From assembly GCF_937888285.1 (NCBI RefSeq), contig NZ_CALART010000110.1, forward strand, positions 62,001-126,000: a stretch of 64,000 bases of DNA, read 5' to 3'. A program made the position numbers and the translations under genes. Below, piece after piece: positions 17,619 through 26,367 of this stretch (positions within the stretch are counted from its first letter, which is position 1; every line of letters starts with the position of its first letter). The notes below the pieces were generated by a model. That model did not search any database. It worked only from the letters and a program-made list of their open reading frames with translations, and was not told where the DNA came from. This stretch comes from an uncultured Aquimonas sp. Lineage in GTDB: Bacteria > Pseudomonadota > Gammaproteobacteria > Xanthomonadales > Xanthomonadaceae.

Positions 17619-19410
17619 GAAGCAAAGGGAAGTCCTCGAAGCCGAGGTCCATCTCCTGGTGATCGGCGGCCCAGGGGCGGGCAAGACAACCATCTCCATC
17701 CTCAAGGCGGCCAAGGTCGCGACGTCCCTACGTCCCGGCCAAGAAGTCTTGTTCCTTAGCTTCGCGCGCGCCACCATTGGCCGCGTCATTGAGGCCATCG
17801 AGAGCGAACACGACATCCCGAAGGCCATCAAGTCGCGGATCAATGTCGAGACCTATCACTCGTTCTTTTGGCGAATCCTCCAGACCCACGGGTATCTGCT
17901 GGGTCTGCCGAGGCCGCTAACGATCCTGACTCCCGCCAACGAGGCGATCGCGCTATCGGCCATCCGAAGCGAATACAAGGCCGAAGCCAAGCTCAGTGAG
18001 GCGGAGAAGGCCGAAAGGAAGGGCAAGGAGCAAGCCGAACGACTTCTGCAGGCCAAGGTCGAGGGTCGCGTATGCTTCGACCTGTTTGCCCGCCATGTCG
18101 CCGAACTTCTCGAGCGAAGCAAGCGGCTTCGCCAGCTAATTGCCGATCGTTACCCCGCCGTCATTCTGGATGAGTTCCAGGATACGAACGCCGATCAATG
18201 GCGAGTCGTGCAACAGCTTGGCCGTGAGGGCACGTTGGTCGCTCTGGCGGATCCTGAACAGCGCATCTATGACTGGATCGGCGCAGACCCGGCCCGGCTC
18301 GACCAGTTCCGCGCGACGTTCAAGCCCAAGGAGATCGTGCTGCATGGCGAGAACCATCGCAGCGCTGGAACCGAGATTCTTCTGTTCGGAAATGAGGTCT
18401 TGACGGGCGAGTTTTCCAAGGAGAAGTACCTCGGCATCGAGCTCAAAACCTATCCCGCGAATGAGAACGAAGCCTGCACCGCGCTCGTCACCCATGCGTA
18501 CGCTGCTCGCAAGAGGCTCGTCGACTCCAAGAAGAAGGATTGGTCGCTCGCCATCCTCGTTCCCACGAAGAAGATGACGCGAGCCGTCTCGGATGTGTTC
18601 AGGCAGCCACTCGCGAAGATGCCGCCGATTCGACACTCAGCCGCGGTCGATCTGGATGCAGCCATTCTGGGAGCCGAGATCGTCTCTTTCATGCTGCAGC
18701 CGCCGAGTCTGTTCTACGTCGATGGGGTGATCGACCTCCTGTGCAACTACTTCCACGGGAAGGGCGGCCACCTACCGGCGAAATCGGACCTGCAGCAGGC
18801 GGTAAGCATCCGCAAGGCCTTCGCCCTCTACGCGGAGAAGAAAGCTGCCGGTAAGCCGCTGCCCAAGAACAGCCTCATGGCTCCGCTCTTGCAGACATGC
18901 GAACAACTGAGAGCAATCTCCCTCACGGGCGATCCGGATCAAGACTGGCGAGCGGCCAGGAAGGCCCTGGAGAATGGTCCTTGCATCCGCTTGAAAGAGG
19001 TTGCCATCGAAGTCAAGAACATCCGTCTGCTGGAGCGTGGAACCCAATTGCGCCAAGAGCTTTCGCAGGACTGGCGGACCTTCGGGCGATACGAAAACGC
19101 CCTGCACATCACAAGGCAGGCATTTGTTCGCGAGCACTTCGCTACTCAGTCAAAGCCAGAAACTGGGGTCTGTGTGATGAACATGCACAAGGCCAAAGGA
19201 AAGCAGTTCGACGAGGTGATCATCTTTGAAGGCTGGCCCCGCTATGTGAAGAAGAAGATCGTGGCCAACCCAGACCGGATCGTGAGAGCAAATCTGAAGG
19301 AGAACATTGACAATCAGGCCAGACAGAATCTTCGAGTCAGCATCACACGAGGGAAGCAGAGAACGACGATCCTGACCCCGCTAGGGGATCCTTGTGTGAT
19401 CTTCGTCTAG
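17599..19410 (+). CDS. gajB: GajB-like UvrD-type helicase
   Basis: Partner helicase of the Gabija-type pair, about 603 residues from ATG 17599 (GTG 17581 and ATG 17605 are alternatives). SF1A motifs in order: Walker A GGPGAGKTT, motif II VILDEFQDTNADQW, motif III VALADPEQRIYDW, motif IV ENHRS, motif V NMHKAKGKQFDEVI and motif VI RVSITRGKQR. It is longer than the best-known GajB. Translation is coupled to gajA by overlap, and GC is as low as in gajA, which suggests joint acquisition. Confidence 0.85.
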   Translation: MTMKLSEKQREVLEAEVHLLVIGGPGAGKTTISILKAAKVATSLRPGQEVLFLSFARATIGRVIEAIESEHDIPKAIKSRINVETYHSFFWRILQTHGYLLGLPRPLTILTPANEAIALSAIRSEYKAEAKLSEAEKAERKGKEQAERLLQAKVEGRVCFDLFARHVAELLERSKRLRQLIADRYPAVILDEFQDTNADQWRVVQQLGREGTLVALADPEQRIYDWIGADPARLDQFRATFKPKEIVLHGENHRSAGTEILLFGNEVLTGEFSKEKYLGIELKTYPANENEACTALVTHAYAARKRLVDSKKKDWSLAILVPTKKMTRAVSDVFRQPLAKMPPIRHSAAVDLDAAILGAEIVSFMLQPPSLFYVDGVIDLLCNYFHGKGGHLPAKSDLQQAVSIRKAFALYAEKKAAGKPLPKNSLMAPLLQTCEQLRAISLTGDPDQDWRAARKALENGPCIRLKEVAIEVKNIRLLERGTQLRQELSQDWRTFGRYENALHITRQAFVREHFATQSKPETGVCVMNMHKAKGKQFDEVIIFEGWPRYVKKKIVANPDRIVRANLKENIDNQARQNLRVSITRGKQRTTILTPLGDPCVIFV

Positions 19411-19643
19411 GTGATTCCATCCTTCGCGCCCCCGCAGAATTCGGAAGTCCGCTTTCAGCCTATGCTGTCGGACGAGCCATTTTGGCGAAGGACAGTTCGT
19501 GGCCGACCGACGACTTCTGACCCGGGAGCTTCGCCACCATGGAGCAGCCCCCTGAATTGCCTTCGGCGCGTTGCGATGTGTGCTGCAGTTCAGTGGCCGA
19601 CCGGGGCTGTTAGCACCTGCGTCGAGTTCCTCCGCGATCGCGC

Positions 19644-20978
19644 TCAGCCTCGAACCATCGGCATCTCGTCCCACCGTGTCGTGAACCGCGGCGACCGGCG
19701 CTCCTGTCTGGTCGCCCAACTGCGTTCGTCGGTGTCGTGTGCGCTGGTCGAAGCGCTCCCGATGTGCACCGAACTCCGGCCGAATCGCCGGTTCAGTTCA
19801 TCCATGGTGGCCATCAGCGCCGAGCGGTCTCGCTGCAACTGTTCCCCTGGCGCGCCGGCGACGGCGGAAAACAGGTCGAGTTCGCCCTGCCGTTGGCCTG
19901 CAGGTTGGAGGTCCACCAACATGACGCCCGCCTTGACGTAGTTGAAGCCAGGACGAAACAGGCGGTGCACGGCGGCGACGGCAGCGCCGACCAGGTGCCG
20001 GGAGTCCGAAGTGGGTCGAACCAATGGCACCGTCACGCTGGGGCTGTGCTGCCGATCGTTCTGGCGGAACGGGCTGGTCGTGAAGAACACGTTGACGGCC
20101 CCGGCCGCGCCATCCTGCAGACGCAGGCTCTCTGCCGCGCGTGACGCAAACTCGCTGACCGCCTCGACGATGCCGGCGACATCGGTGACCGCCTTTCCGA
20201 AGGAGCGCGAGACCAGGATCTGCTGCTTCGCCGCCGGCGCCTCGTCCATGCTCAGGCAGGAGGTGCCGCGGAGTTCGAGGACCGTCTTCTCCAGGACGAC
20301 GCTGAACTGCTTGCGCAGGGTCGCGACGTCGCAGCGCACCAGGTCGAGCACCGTCCGCACGCCGCCTTCGACGAGCCGTGCTCCGATCTTCCGTCCGACG
20401 CCCCAGACGTTGCCGACTTCGGTGGCCGCGAAAGCCTTCAATCGATCCGCCTCGGACAAGGTGACCAGATTGCAGACCTGAGCGAGGTGTCCTGGGTAGG
20501 AGCCCGGCTTCCGATCAGCGGTCTTGGCGATGTGGTTGGCAAGCTTGGCGAGCGTCTTCGTCGGGCCGAAGCCCACGGATGTCGGCAGGCCCGTCTCCAT
20601 CAGGACGGTGGCCCGGAGGTCGCGGCCAATACCGACCAGATCGCCGCGCACGCCGTCGAAATCGAGAAAGGACTCGTCGATGCTGTACACCTCCTGCCGC
20701 GGCGCGAAGCGCGCCACGACGGCCATCATCCGGCTCGACATGTCGCCGTACAGCTCGAAGTTGGCCGACACCGCGAGCAGGCCGGCCGAGCGCTCGAGGT
20801 GGCGGACCTGGAACCAGGGCTGGGCCATCTTGACGCCGAGGTCCTTGGCTTCGTTGCTGCGCGCGATGCAGGCCCCGTCGTTGGAGGACAGCACCACGAC
20901 CGGGCGGCCGCACAGCCGCGGCTGGAAGACGCGCTCGCAGCTCACGTACATGTTGTTGGCGTCGACCAGGGCGAACAT
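19644..20978 (-). CDS. umuC: UmuC-type Y-family DNA polymerase
   Basis: Catalytic subunit of a translesion polymerase of the Pol V type. 444 residues from ATG 20978 (GAGAGG upstream); an in-frame extension to 21146 overlaps umuD and is not needed. Catalytic motifs are ALVDANNMYVSCERVF (first acidic residue) and YSIDESFLDFDG (SIDE motif, about 99-106). The palm signature SVGFGPTKTLAKLAN and the helix-hairpin-helix VWGVGRKIGARLVEGG follow. The tail carries a possible beta-clamp motif (ELDLFSAV). It lies 24 bp downstream of umuD in the same operon. Confidence 0.92.
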   Translation of the reverse strand: MFALVDANNMYVSCERVFQPRLCGRPVVVLSSNDGACIARSNEAKDLGVKMAQPWFQVRHLERSAGLLAVSANFELYGDMSSRMMAVVARFAPRQEVYSIDESFLDFDGVRGDLVGIGRDLRATVLMETGLPTSVGFGPTKTLAKLANHIAKTADRKPGSYPGHLAQVCNLVTLSEADRLKAFAATEVGNVWGVGRKIGARLVEGGVRTVLDLVRCDVATLRKQFSVVLEKTVLELRGTSCLSMDEAPAAKQQILVSRSFGKAVTDVAGIVEAVSEFASRAAESLRLQDGAAGAVNVFFTTSPFRQNDRQHSPSVTVPLVRPTSDSRHLVGAAVAAVHRLFRPGFNYVKAGVMLVDLQPAGQRQGELDLFSAVAGAPGEQLQRDRSALMATMDELNRRFGRSSVHIGSASTSAHDTDERSWATRQERRSPRFTTRWDEMPMVRG

Positions 20979-21001
20979 GGCGTCGGACCTCTCGCCGAAA
21001 G

Positions 21002-21457
21002 CTACCGCGGCATCAGCGACTTGATCACCGTGGTCACGACGCCCCAGACCTCCACCGGCGTCCCTTCGTCCGGGACGATGTCGGTGTGGGTGGCGGGGTT
21101 GTCGGTGAACGCGGCTTCCAGCCTCGTCGAGCCGGCCTGTTTCCACAACCGGCGGCAGACCAATTCGCCATCCACGACCGCCACGACGATGTGACCGTGC
21201 GACGGCTGGATCGCGCGATCCACCAGCAGCACGTCGGCTTCATCGATCCCGGAGCCTTGCATGGCGGCGCCCGCTGCCCGCATCACGAACGTGGCATCAG
21301 GGTGCCTTATCAGCGCGTCGTTCAGGTCGATGCGCTTGACGGTCGAATCCGCGCCCGGCGAGCCGAAGCCGGCAGCCGTGCTGCGGGTCTCGCGGGGTCG
21401 GGCGGAGGGGTCGCTGCCAACTGCGGCGCCTTCGGGAATGGCATCGAAGCTGTACAT
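21002..21457 (-). CDS. umuD: UmuD-like protein lacking the catalytic Ser and Lys
   Basis: Accessory subunit of the Pol V-type polymerase, 151 residues. It aligns along its length with E. coli UmuD. The cleavage site is AGFGSPGAD (CGFPSPAAD in E. coli), followed by KRIDLNDALIRHPDATFV and LLVDRAIQPSHGHIVVAVVDGEL. The nucleophile motif GDSM (Ser60) reads GAAM here, and the Lys97 position reads CRR instead of VKK. Self-cleavage should therefore be impossible, although the cleavage site is kept. It may act uncleaved or be cut in trans by another UmuD. Expression is probably SOS-controlled through the box at its start codon. Confidence 0.9.
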   Translation of the reverse strand: MYSFDAIPEGAAVGSDPSARPRETRSTAAGFGSPGADSTVKRIDLNDALIRHPDATFVMRAAGAAMQGSGIDEADVLLVDRAIQPSHGHIVVAVVDGELVCRRLWKQAGSTRLEAAFTDNPATHTDIVPDEGTPVEVWGVVTTVIKSLMPR

Positions 21458-21465
21458 TCATCCAG
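21450..21465 (-). promoter_or_regulatory. LexA (SOS) box overlapping the umuD start codon
   Basis: On the minus strand the site reads CTGG-N8-ACAG, one mismatch from CTGT-N8-ACAG. The umuD start codon ATG (21457-21455) lies inside it. A TATACA-like -10 is directly upstream. Binding of LexA would block transcription initiation at umuDC. Confidence 0.7.
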
Positions 21466-21593
21466 TGTATACCGTCGCGCCGGCCATGCACCAGGGATCG
21501 GTGCAGACATTCCGCGCACCGACGCGCATGGAGTCCTATCCAGACCAGCAAAAGGGGGCACCCCGATGGGTGCCCCCGATTGCCTGGTCCGGC

Positions 21594-22049
21594 TCAATTC
21601 GTGACGGGCGATCGCAACACGTCGTGTCGGACATCAGCCGGCACGCGCTGGGGCATGCAGTCAGATTGCGCTCGATCCGCTGGCTCGACGGTCGCCGCAG
21701 TTGCGGAAACCGCCTGCAGTTCAACCTGCCGCCGCTGCAGGTCCGCGAGTTCCTGCTGCGCGACCGGGTCCCAGACATCAGGGACCGAAGACTCGACCTG
21801 GAACGCAAAGTTGCAGGCCGCCGCGTCATCGCCGCTGTACCGCACGGAGACCTCGCGGTAGGTGCCGAAGTCGTGCGGGTGGCTGCGAACCACGTACTTC
21901 ACCGGCAGGCCTTCCGGGATCGGAAGGACCCGTTCGAGCATGCGGCGGAAAACCTCGCACTCGCGCATCGAGCGCGCGAGGTAGTTGTCGGTACCGACCT
22001 GAGCGCAGGGCTCGCCGGCCGGCACGGGGCCGAGTTCGATGTACTCCAT
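21594..22049 (-). CDS. Hypothetical protein
   Basis: 151 residues from ATG 22049 (AGGAGC 7 bp upstream). Starts MEYIELGPVPAGEPCAQVG and includes RSHPHDFGTYREVSVRYSGD, an alpha/beta core with conserved-looking His and Tyr residues. The C-terminal third is Gln/Ala/Val-rich. No family recognised. It is the last of four small minus-strand genes that follow radC-like in the same direction, each with its own ribosome-binding site. Confidence 0.6.
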   Translation of the reverse strand: MEYIELGPVPAGEPCAQVGTDNYLARSMRECEVFRRMLERVLPIPEGLPVKYVVRSHPHDFGTYREVSVRYSGDDAAACNFAFQVESSVPDVWDPVAQQELADLQRRQVELQAVSATAATVEPADRAQSDCMPQRVPADVRHDVLRSPVTN

Positions 22050-22096
22050 GGAATGGCTCCTTGAATGTGGGTGGATGGGATGAATGAAGAGGACGG

Positions 22097-22354
22097 TCAG
22101 AGACGACCGGTGTCCCGCGCGAAGGCAACCGCGTGGGGCTGCCAGTCGGCGTCGGTGGCTCGTGGGACTCGCGGCACCGTGAGGTAGCCGCTGTCGATCG
22201 CGTCGGTGACGTCGTCGTCCCACAGGTCGAAGATCACGCGGCCGCGTGGCGTCTCGAGACGGACGTTCTGGCGGTCGCGCTCGAACCAGGTCACGCAGAC
22301 GTACTGGTGATCAGCGGTCTTCGCGAACTGAAGGGCTTCAGGGTTTCGGGGCAT
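22097..22354 (-). CDS. Hypothetical protein
   Basis: 85 residues from ATG 22354 (GGAGCAACCC upstream). Begins MPRNPEALQFAKTADHQYVC and ends DWQPHAVAFARDTGRL. The beta-rich middle (VTWFERDRQNVRLETPRGRV) suggests a small folded domain. No family recognised. It lies between the RadC-like cluster and the 21594 gene. Confidence 0.55.
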   Translation of the reverse strand: MPRNPEALQFAKTADHQYVCVTWFERDRQNVRLETPRGRVIFDLWDDDVTDAIDSGYLTVPRVPRATDADWQPHAVAFARDTGRL

Positions 22355-22439
22355 GGGTTGCTCCTTGGGTGTTCGAGGCGGCGCGGGTGGGCCGCGATGC
22401 CTCAGCGACGAGACGGGGAGCGGTGGCGCTCCCCGCGGG

Positions 22440-22634
22440 TCAGTGCATCGCCAGGGCGGCGGTGGCTTCGTCGGCGGACAGGAAGACGTCGTTGGTGACG
22501 TCGTAGTACGCGTGCTCGCCGGTGGTCGGGTTCCACATGTAGAGCAGACGCCGCCCGGTGCGGGTCGTGAACGGTGTCTCCGTTCCACCGCACGCTGGAA
22601 TCCACTCCGCCTGCGGAACGGCCTCGGTGGTCAC
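22440..22634 (-). CDS. Small protein coupled to the RadC-like gene
   Basis: 64 residues from GTG 22634, overlapping the upstream stop by 4 bp (GTGA), so probably translationally coupled. The sequence WIPACGGTETPFTTRTGRRL and LLYMWNPTTGEHAYYDVTND resemble a compact beta domain. No family recognised. Confidence 0.55.
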   Translation of the reverse strand: MTTEAVPQAEWIPACGGTETPFTTRTGRRLLYMWNPTTGEHAYYDVTNDVFLSADEATAALAMH

Positions 22635-23215
22635 AGCAGACCCCTTTCCGCAAAGCTCGTGCAGGTCGAGCCCGAGACCACCATGTGGTCGAGGACACGC
22701 ACGTCGACGAGGCTCAAGGCGGACTTGAGGGTCTGGGTGAGGAACTCGTCCGCGCGCGAGGGTTCGCACTGCCCGCTGGGGTGCGGGTGGCCGAAGATCA
22801 CGCCGCCCGCGTTGTGGTGCAGCGCGCGCTTGACCACCTCGCGTGGATAGACGCTGGTCTGCTGCAGGGTGCCGGCGAACAGTTCTTCGGTCGCGATGAC
22901 ACGCATCTGCGCGTCGAGGAACACGACGACGAAGGTCTCGCGCTCGGCGCCGGCGAAGTGGACCTTGAAATAGTTCTTCACCAGGGTCGGGCTGTCGAGC
23001 ACGCAACGGCCGACGAGCGCCGTGTTGGCCGAACGAACCAGCAGTTCGTGCGCTGCTGCAAGCACATGCCGGATTCGGGTCGGGCGCTCGGCCGGGCCGA
23101 TTGGCAGGCAGTCGAGCGTGATGCTGTCGGAGCACTGGAGCGGATGCACCTCCACCCGGGGCGGGTTCAGAAGGATGTCCTCCAGTTGCTCGCGGTCGAG
23201 CATGGAGAGGTTCAT
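22631..23215 (-). CDS. RadC-like JAMM-domain protein
   Basis: 194 residues from ATG 23215 (GGAGAAC upstream). The C-terminal domain carries a full JAMM metalloprotease-type motif, HPHPSGQCEPSRAD (H-x-H-x7-S-x2-D), within GGVIFGHPHPSG. This is the RadC (YicR/YeeS) pattern, here with HPHPSG in place of the more usual HNHPSG. The N-terminal part is shortened compared with chromosomal RadC and lacks the helix-hairpin-helix. Mobile-element RadC proteins are common but their function is unproven. A copy of the 22-bp repeat lies 88 bp upstream. Confidence 0.85.
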   Translation of the reverse strand: MNLSMLDREQLEDILLNPPRVEVHPLQCSDSITLDCLPIGPAERPTRIRHVLAAAHELLVRSANTALVGRCVLDSPTLVKNYFKVHFAGAERETFVVVFLDAQMRVIATEELFAGTLQQTSVYPREVVKRALHHNAGGVIFGHPHPSGQCEPSRADEFLTQTLKSALSLVDVRVLDHMVVSGSTCTSFAERGLL

Positions 23216-23780
23216 GGTGTTCTCCGGTTGAATGGGGAACACCGATGGCCCGGACGGGGACGGTGTCCCCGATGGGATGCGCAGGCGTGCTGCGCGCTGT
23301 GTGTGCGGGTCACGACCGCTAACGCCACCGCTGAGCGGCGGATACCTCCTCGCGATGAGGACGGGCCCGTGGGGCCGCAAGGTGAAATCAGTATGGCAGT
23401 GGGCCCATCACTCGGCAACGAGGTCGGCGGGTCGTCACGCGATCACTTGACCGGCCGATGCCGAAGGCTCCTGCAACGCTGGAGATTGCGCAGGTGCAGG
23501 GTGCATCTCACGCGCCGGGACCGGGTCCATGGAGCCGCCATCGCCATTGAACGGGCCGGTCAGTGTGGCGAGCTTGACGGGGTACCGGATCAGGTGTGAC
23601 CTGTACTGCGACCCCCCGAAGTGGCTGGGCATCGAGGCGATCGACCCATGCAAGCGAACAGCGTCAACGTCAGTGGTCTTCAGGTCGCAAGTGGCCGACT
23701 TGCAGCGGGTTGACCAGGCTTGCTTGCGCGGGAACATGACCTTGCGCCGACCCATGGCGCACTCGCCACAAGGAGGCTGA
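23216..23780. other. Gene-free divergent region between RadC-like gene and the PRTRC cassette
   Basis: About 565 bp with no convincing gene. Contains a GC hairpin (GGGGAC 23256-23261, loop GGT, GTCCCC 23265-23270), one copy of the 22-bp dispersed repeat (23303-23324) and the strong ribosome-binding site AAGGAGG in front of parB. Promoters for both radC-like (minus) and the PRTRC operon (plus) must lie here. Confidence 0.5.
23303..23324. repeat. 22-bp dispersed repeat, copy 1
   Basis: Core GCGGGTCACGACCGCTAACG, preceded by GT. Identical copies are at 37603-37624 and 51304-51325. The centre GGTC-AC-GACC is dyad-symmetric. This copy is 88 bp upstream of the minus-strand radC-like start. Confidence 0.75.
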
Positions 23781-25568
23781 ATGCAACCGACACTGAAACT
23801 CAGTGCCATCGTCTCGGGGCCGAACCACCGGCAGTACTTCGATCCGCAGGCGATGAAGGAACTCGAAGCGGGGATCCGGGCGGCCGGCGGCGTGACGCAG
23901 CCGATCCTCGTCCGTCCGCACCCGGAGCGCGAAGGCGTGTTCGAGATCATGGCCGGCGAGCGCCGCTGGCGCGCGGCACGCACGGTCCATGGCGACGACT
24001 ACGACATGCCTGTCGTCATCCGCGATGCGAGCGACGCGGAGGCACGGTCGCTCGGCATCATCGAGAACCACTTCCGCGACGACACCAGTGATGTCGAGCA
24101 GGCCGAGGGTGCTGCCTCGCTGCTGGCCTACAACAAGGGCGACAAGCACGAGACGGCACTGCAGCTCGGCTGGAACGTCGACACCCTTGAACGCCGCCTG
24201 CTGCTGCTGAACTGCGCGCCGACCGTGCGCAGCGCGCTCAACGAGCGGCGCATCAAGCTCGGCCACGCCGAACTCCTGGCGGGCCTGCCTGCCGGCCGGC
24301 AGGAGAAAGTGCTCGGTGGCGTCATCGAGCACAAGGTGCCGGTGGAAGTGCTCAAGAAGCAACTCGGCCAGTTCGCCAAGCGGCTTGCCGATGCCATCTT
24401 CGACACGGGGCAGTGCATCGCATGTCCCCACAACTCGGCGCAGCAAGCTTCGCTGTTCGACGAGTCCATCGGCGAAGGCTTCTGCCAGCATCCGAGCCAC
24501 TACGACGAACTGACCATGGCGGCACTGGAGGCGCGCGCCGTGCCGCTGCGCGATCAGTTCCCGGTTGTGCGTTTCGTCCGGCTGGAGGACGGATTCGCCC
24601 CACTCACGGTCGGGCCGGATGGTCCGATGGGCGTGGGCGCCACGCAGTACACAGCGTGCAAGGGCTGCGAGAACTTCGGGTGCAGCCTGTCGGCGATGGC
24701 GGGCTCCTACGGCGATGTTTGCGAGTCGCTGTGCTTCGATGCCGCATGCCACGCGAAGAAGGTAAGCGCCCATCGCAGGACAGTGCGCGAGGCGGCGCGA
24801 ACCAGCGCTGAGGGCAGCGGGCCGGCCGATGCCGGGTCGAAACCCTCGCCCAGAAAGGCAGCGACCCCCGCATCCGGCGCTACGGCCGCGCACCATGTTC
24901 CCGCGAGGGTCGTCACCTACAGGATCGAGCAGTGGCGCAAGTGGGCCGCGAACGCCCTGATGGCGCAGCCGCAACGCAATCAGCGTGTCCTGGCGGCGCT
25001 GGTGCTGGCGGGCGACATGCGCGCCGTGGTGCGGGACCGCTATGCCGAGGTCGCCGCCAAAGTGACCGGCGCTGCCACTTCGACGAAGGCGGCAAGCGGG
25101 CCGCTGCCGTTGCGCAAGGCAATCGAACAGGCGGACAGCTTCGATGACCAGCAGGCCGCGACGATGGTCCGTGCGGTGGCCGCAGCGGCGGCCTGCGGAA
25201 TCGACAACGACGGGCTGGAAACGATCCTGAACTACCTCGAGGTCGACGAGGCCAGGTCCTTCGTGCTCGATGGCGGCTACCTGGACCTGCTGACCGTCAG
25301 CGAACTGGAGTCGCTGTCCGACGAGGTCGGACTGAGACAGGCCATGGGCGGCGCCTATGCGAAGGCCAGGGCCGGCAAGCGGGCCGACTTCATCAAGGCA
25401 CTGCTGGCAGTTCCCGCCTTCGCCTACGCAGGCGCGGTGCCGAAGTCGATGCGCTACCCGAGGCGTGGCTTCGGCAGGACGGATCGGACAGGCAGCGGGA
25501 CCGGGGCGGCACCAGCCCCTGCGGCCTCGCAGGTCGCTTGCGACGCAGCCGAGGCTGTGAGCGCATGA
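23781..25568 (+). CDS. PRTRC system ParB-family protein
   Basis: First gene of the PRTRC (ParB-related, ThiF-related cassette) operon. 595 residues; ATG 23781 with AAGGAGG 4 bp upstream. The N-terminal ParB/Srx domain shows the VTQPILVRPHP strand and GERRWRAARTV (about 57-67). The acidic ENHFRDDTSDVEQAEGAA region precedes the helix-turn-helix part (about 110-190). Several Cys clusters follow (CIACPHN, CKGCENFGC, CESLCFDAAC), suggesting zinc sites not present in ordinary ParB. It presumably binds DNA, but no parS site was identified. Confidence 0.88.
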   Translation: MQPTLKLSAIVSGPNHRQYFDPQAMKELEAGIRAAGGVTQPILVRPHPEREGVFEIMAGERRWRAARTVHGDDYDMPVVIRDASDAEARSLGIIENHFRDDTSDVEQAEGAASLLAYNKGDKHETALQLGWNVDTLERRLLLLNCAPTVRSALNERRIKLGHAELLAGLPAGRQEKVLGGVIEHKVPVEVLKKQLGQFAKRLADAIFDTGQCIACPHNSAQQASLFDESIGEGFCQHPSHYDELTMAALEARAVPLRDQFPVVRFVRLEDGFAPLTVGPDGPMGVGATQYTACKGCENFGCSLSAMAGSYGDVCESLCFDAACHAKKVSAHRRTVREAARTSAEGSGPADAGSKPSPRKAATPASGATAAHHVPARVVTYRIEQWRKWAANALMAQPQRNQRVLAALVLAGDMRAVVRDRYAEVAAKVTGAATSTKAASGPLPLRKAIEQADSFDDQQAATMVRAVAAAAACGIDNDGLETILNYLEVDEARSFVLDGGYLDLLTVSELESLSDEVGLRQAMGGAYAKARAGKRADFIKALLAVPAFAYAGAVPKSMRYPRRGFGRTDRTGSGTGAAPAPAASQVACDAAEAVSA

Positions 25569-25642
25569 CGGGTTGACGGCGAGGGGGCGAGCCCGAAGAT
25601 GAATGTCGAGGGCTTGCCTCTCACAGCCAGGAGATTGATGCA

Positions 25643-26140
25643 ATGTTCAAGGAACTCTTCGAACTGGTCCGGGCATCCGGGCCGCTGACGATGGCGGTGT
25701 CGGCCGACGCGCCGCGCGGCACCATGACCGTGGTGGTCATCCCGAAGCCGGCTGATGCCAAGGACGAGCCGGCGCTCGCGACCCCGCTGTCCCTGACCGC
25801 GACGCCCGAGGAATTCGATGCCGAGTTCACCACGGTGCTGGCGGGCTACCGGACGCAGCGCCTGAGCCTCGCCGAGCAGGTGGCGGCCACGAACGAGGTT
25901 CTCGCAGCGGCACGCGAGGCCTCGGTGCAGAAAGGCAGCAAGGCTGCGACGACCGCGATGGCCAGGACGCCCGTGAAACACGTCGCAGCCCCTGTGGCAG
26001 CGCCGAGCGCAGCGGCGGCAGGCGAAGACCCGGACGACGACGACAGCGACGCAGCGCAGGCGCCGGTGACTGGCGCCGGCGCGGTGACCGCCGCGACCAG
26101 TGAATCGGCCCGGGCCGGTGCGCCCGATCTGTTCGGTTGA
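25643..26140 (+). CDS. PRTRC system protein E
   Basis: 165 residues from ATG 25643 (AGGAG upstream). The N-terminal 70 residues (MFKELFELVRASGPLTMAVS, MTVVVIPKPADAKDEPALAT, TPEEFDAEF) match the PRTRC E pattern. The C-terminal half is Ala/Asp-rich and probably disordered. It sits in the fixed position between ParB and protein C. Function unknown. Confidence 0.82.
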   Translation: MFKELFELVRASGPLTMAVSADAPRGTMTVVVIPKPADAKDEPALATPLSLTATPEEFDAEFTTVLAGYRTQRLSLAEQVAATNEVLAAAREASVQKGSKAATTAMARTPVKHVAAPVAAPSAAAAGEDPDDDDSDAAQAPVTGAGAVTAATSESARAGAPDLFG

Positions 26141-26150
26141 GGAGGGCGAC

Positions 26151-26357
26151 ATGGCCATCGAAATCACCGAAGTCAAGCGGCGGTTCCGCTACAACGGCGT
26201 GACCCTGCCCGATGTCGCCGGGTTGAGCAACCAGCAGGTGCGTGACCTGTACAGCGCGCAGTACCCGGAACTGATGAGCGCGGACATCGAGGTCGGGGAG
26301 GTCGCCCGTGGCGTCCAGGACATCACCTTCCGGCGCGCGGTCGGCACCAAGGGCTGA
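26151..26357 (+). CDS. PRTRC system protein C, ubiquitin-like, ends in glycine
   Basis: 68 residues from ATG 26151 (GAGGAGGGCGAC upstream). The pattern RRFRYNGVTLPDVAGLSNQQ and VRDLYSAQYPELMSADIEVG fits the PRTRC C family, which has been described as ubiquitin-like. The last residue is Gly (AVGTKG), as expected for a protein activated at its C terminus by an E1-like enzyme, such as the ThiF protein at 29079. No Gly-Gly is present, so this last inference is tentative. Confidence 0.85.
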   Translation: MAIEITEVKRRFRYNGVTLPDVAGLSNQQVRDLYSAQYPELMSADIEVGEVARGVQDITFRRAVGTKG

Positions 26358-26367
26358 CGCCGGCCGG

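Noticed and set aside
23670..25643. Minus-strand open frame of 657 codons
   Set aside because: Antisense to the PRTRC ParB gene, whose own frame has clear motifs and a strong ribosome-binding site.
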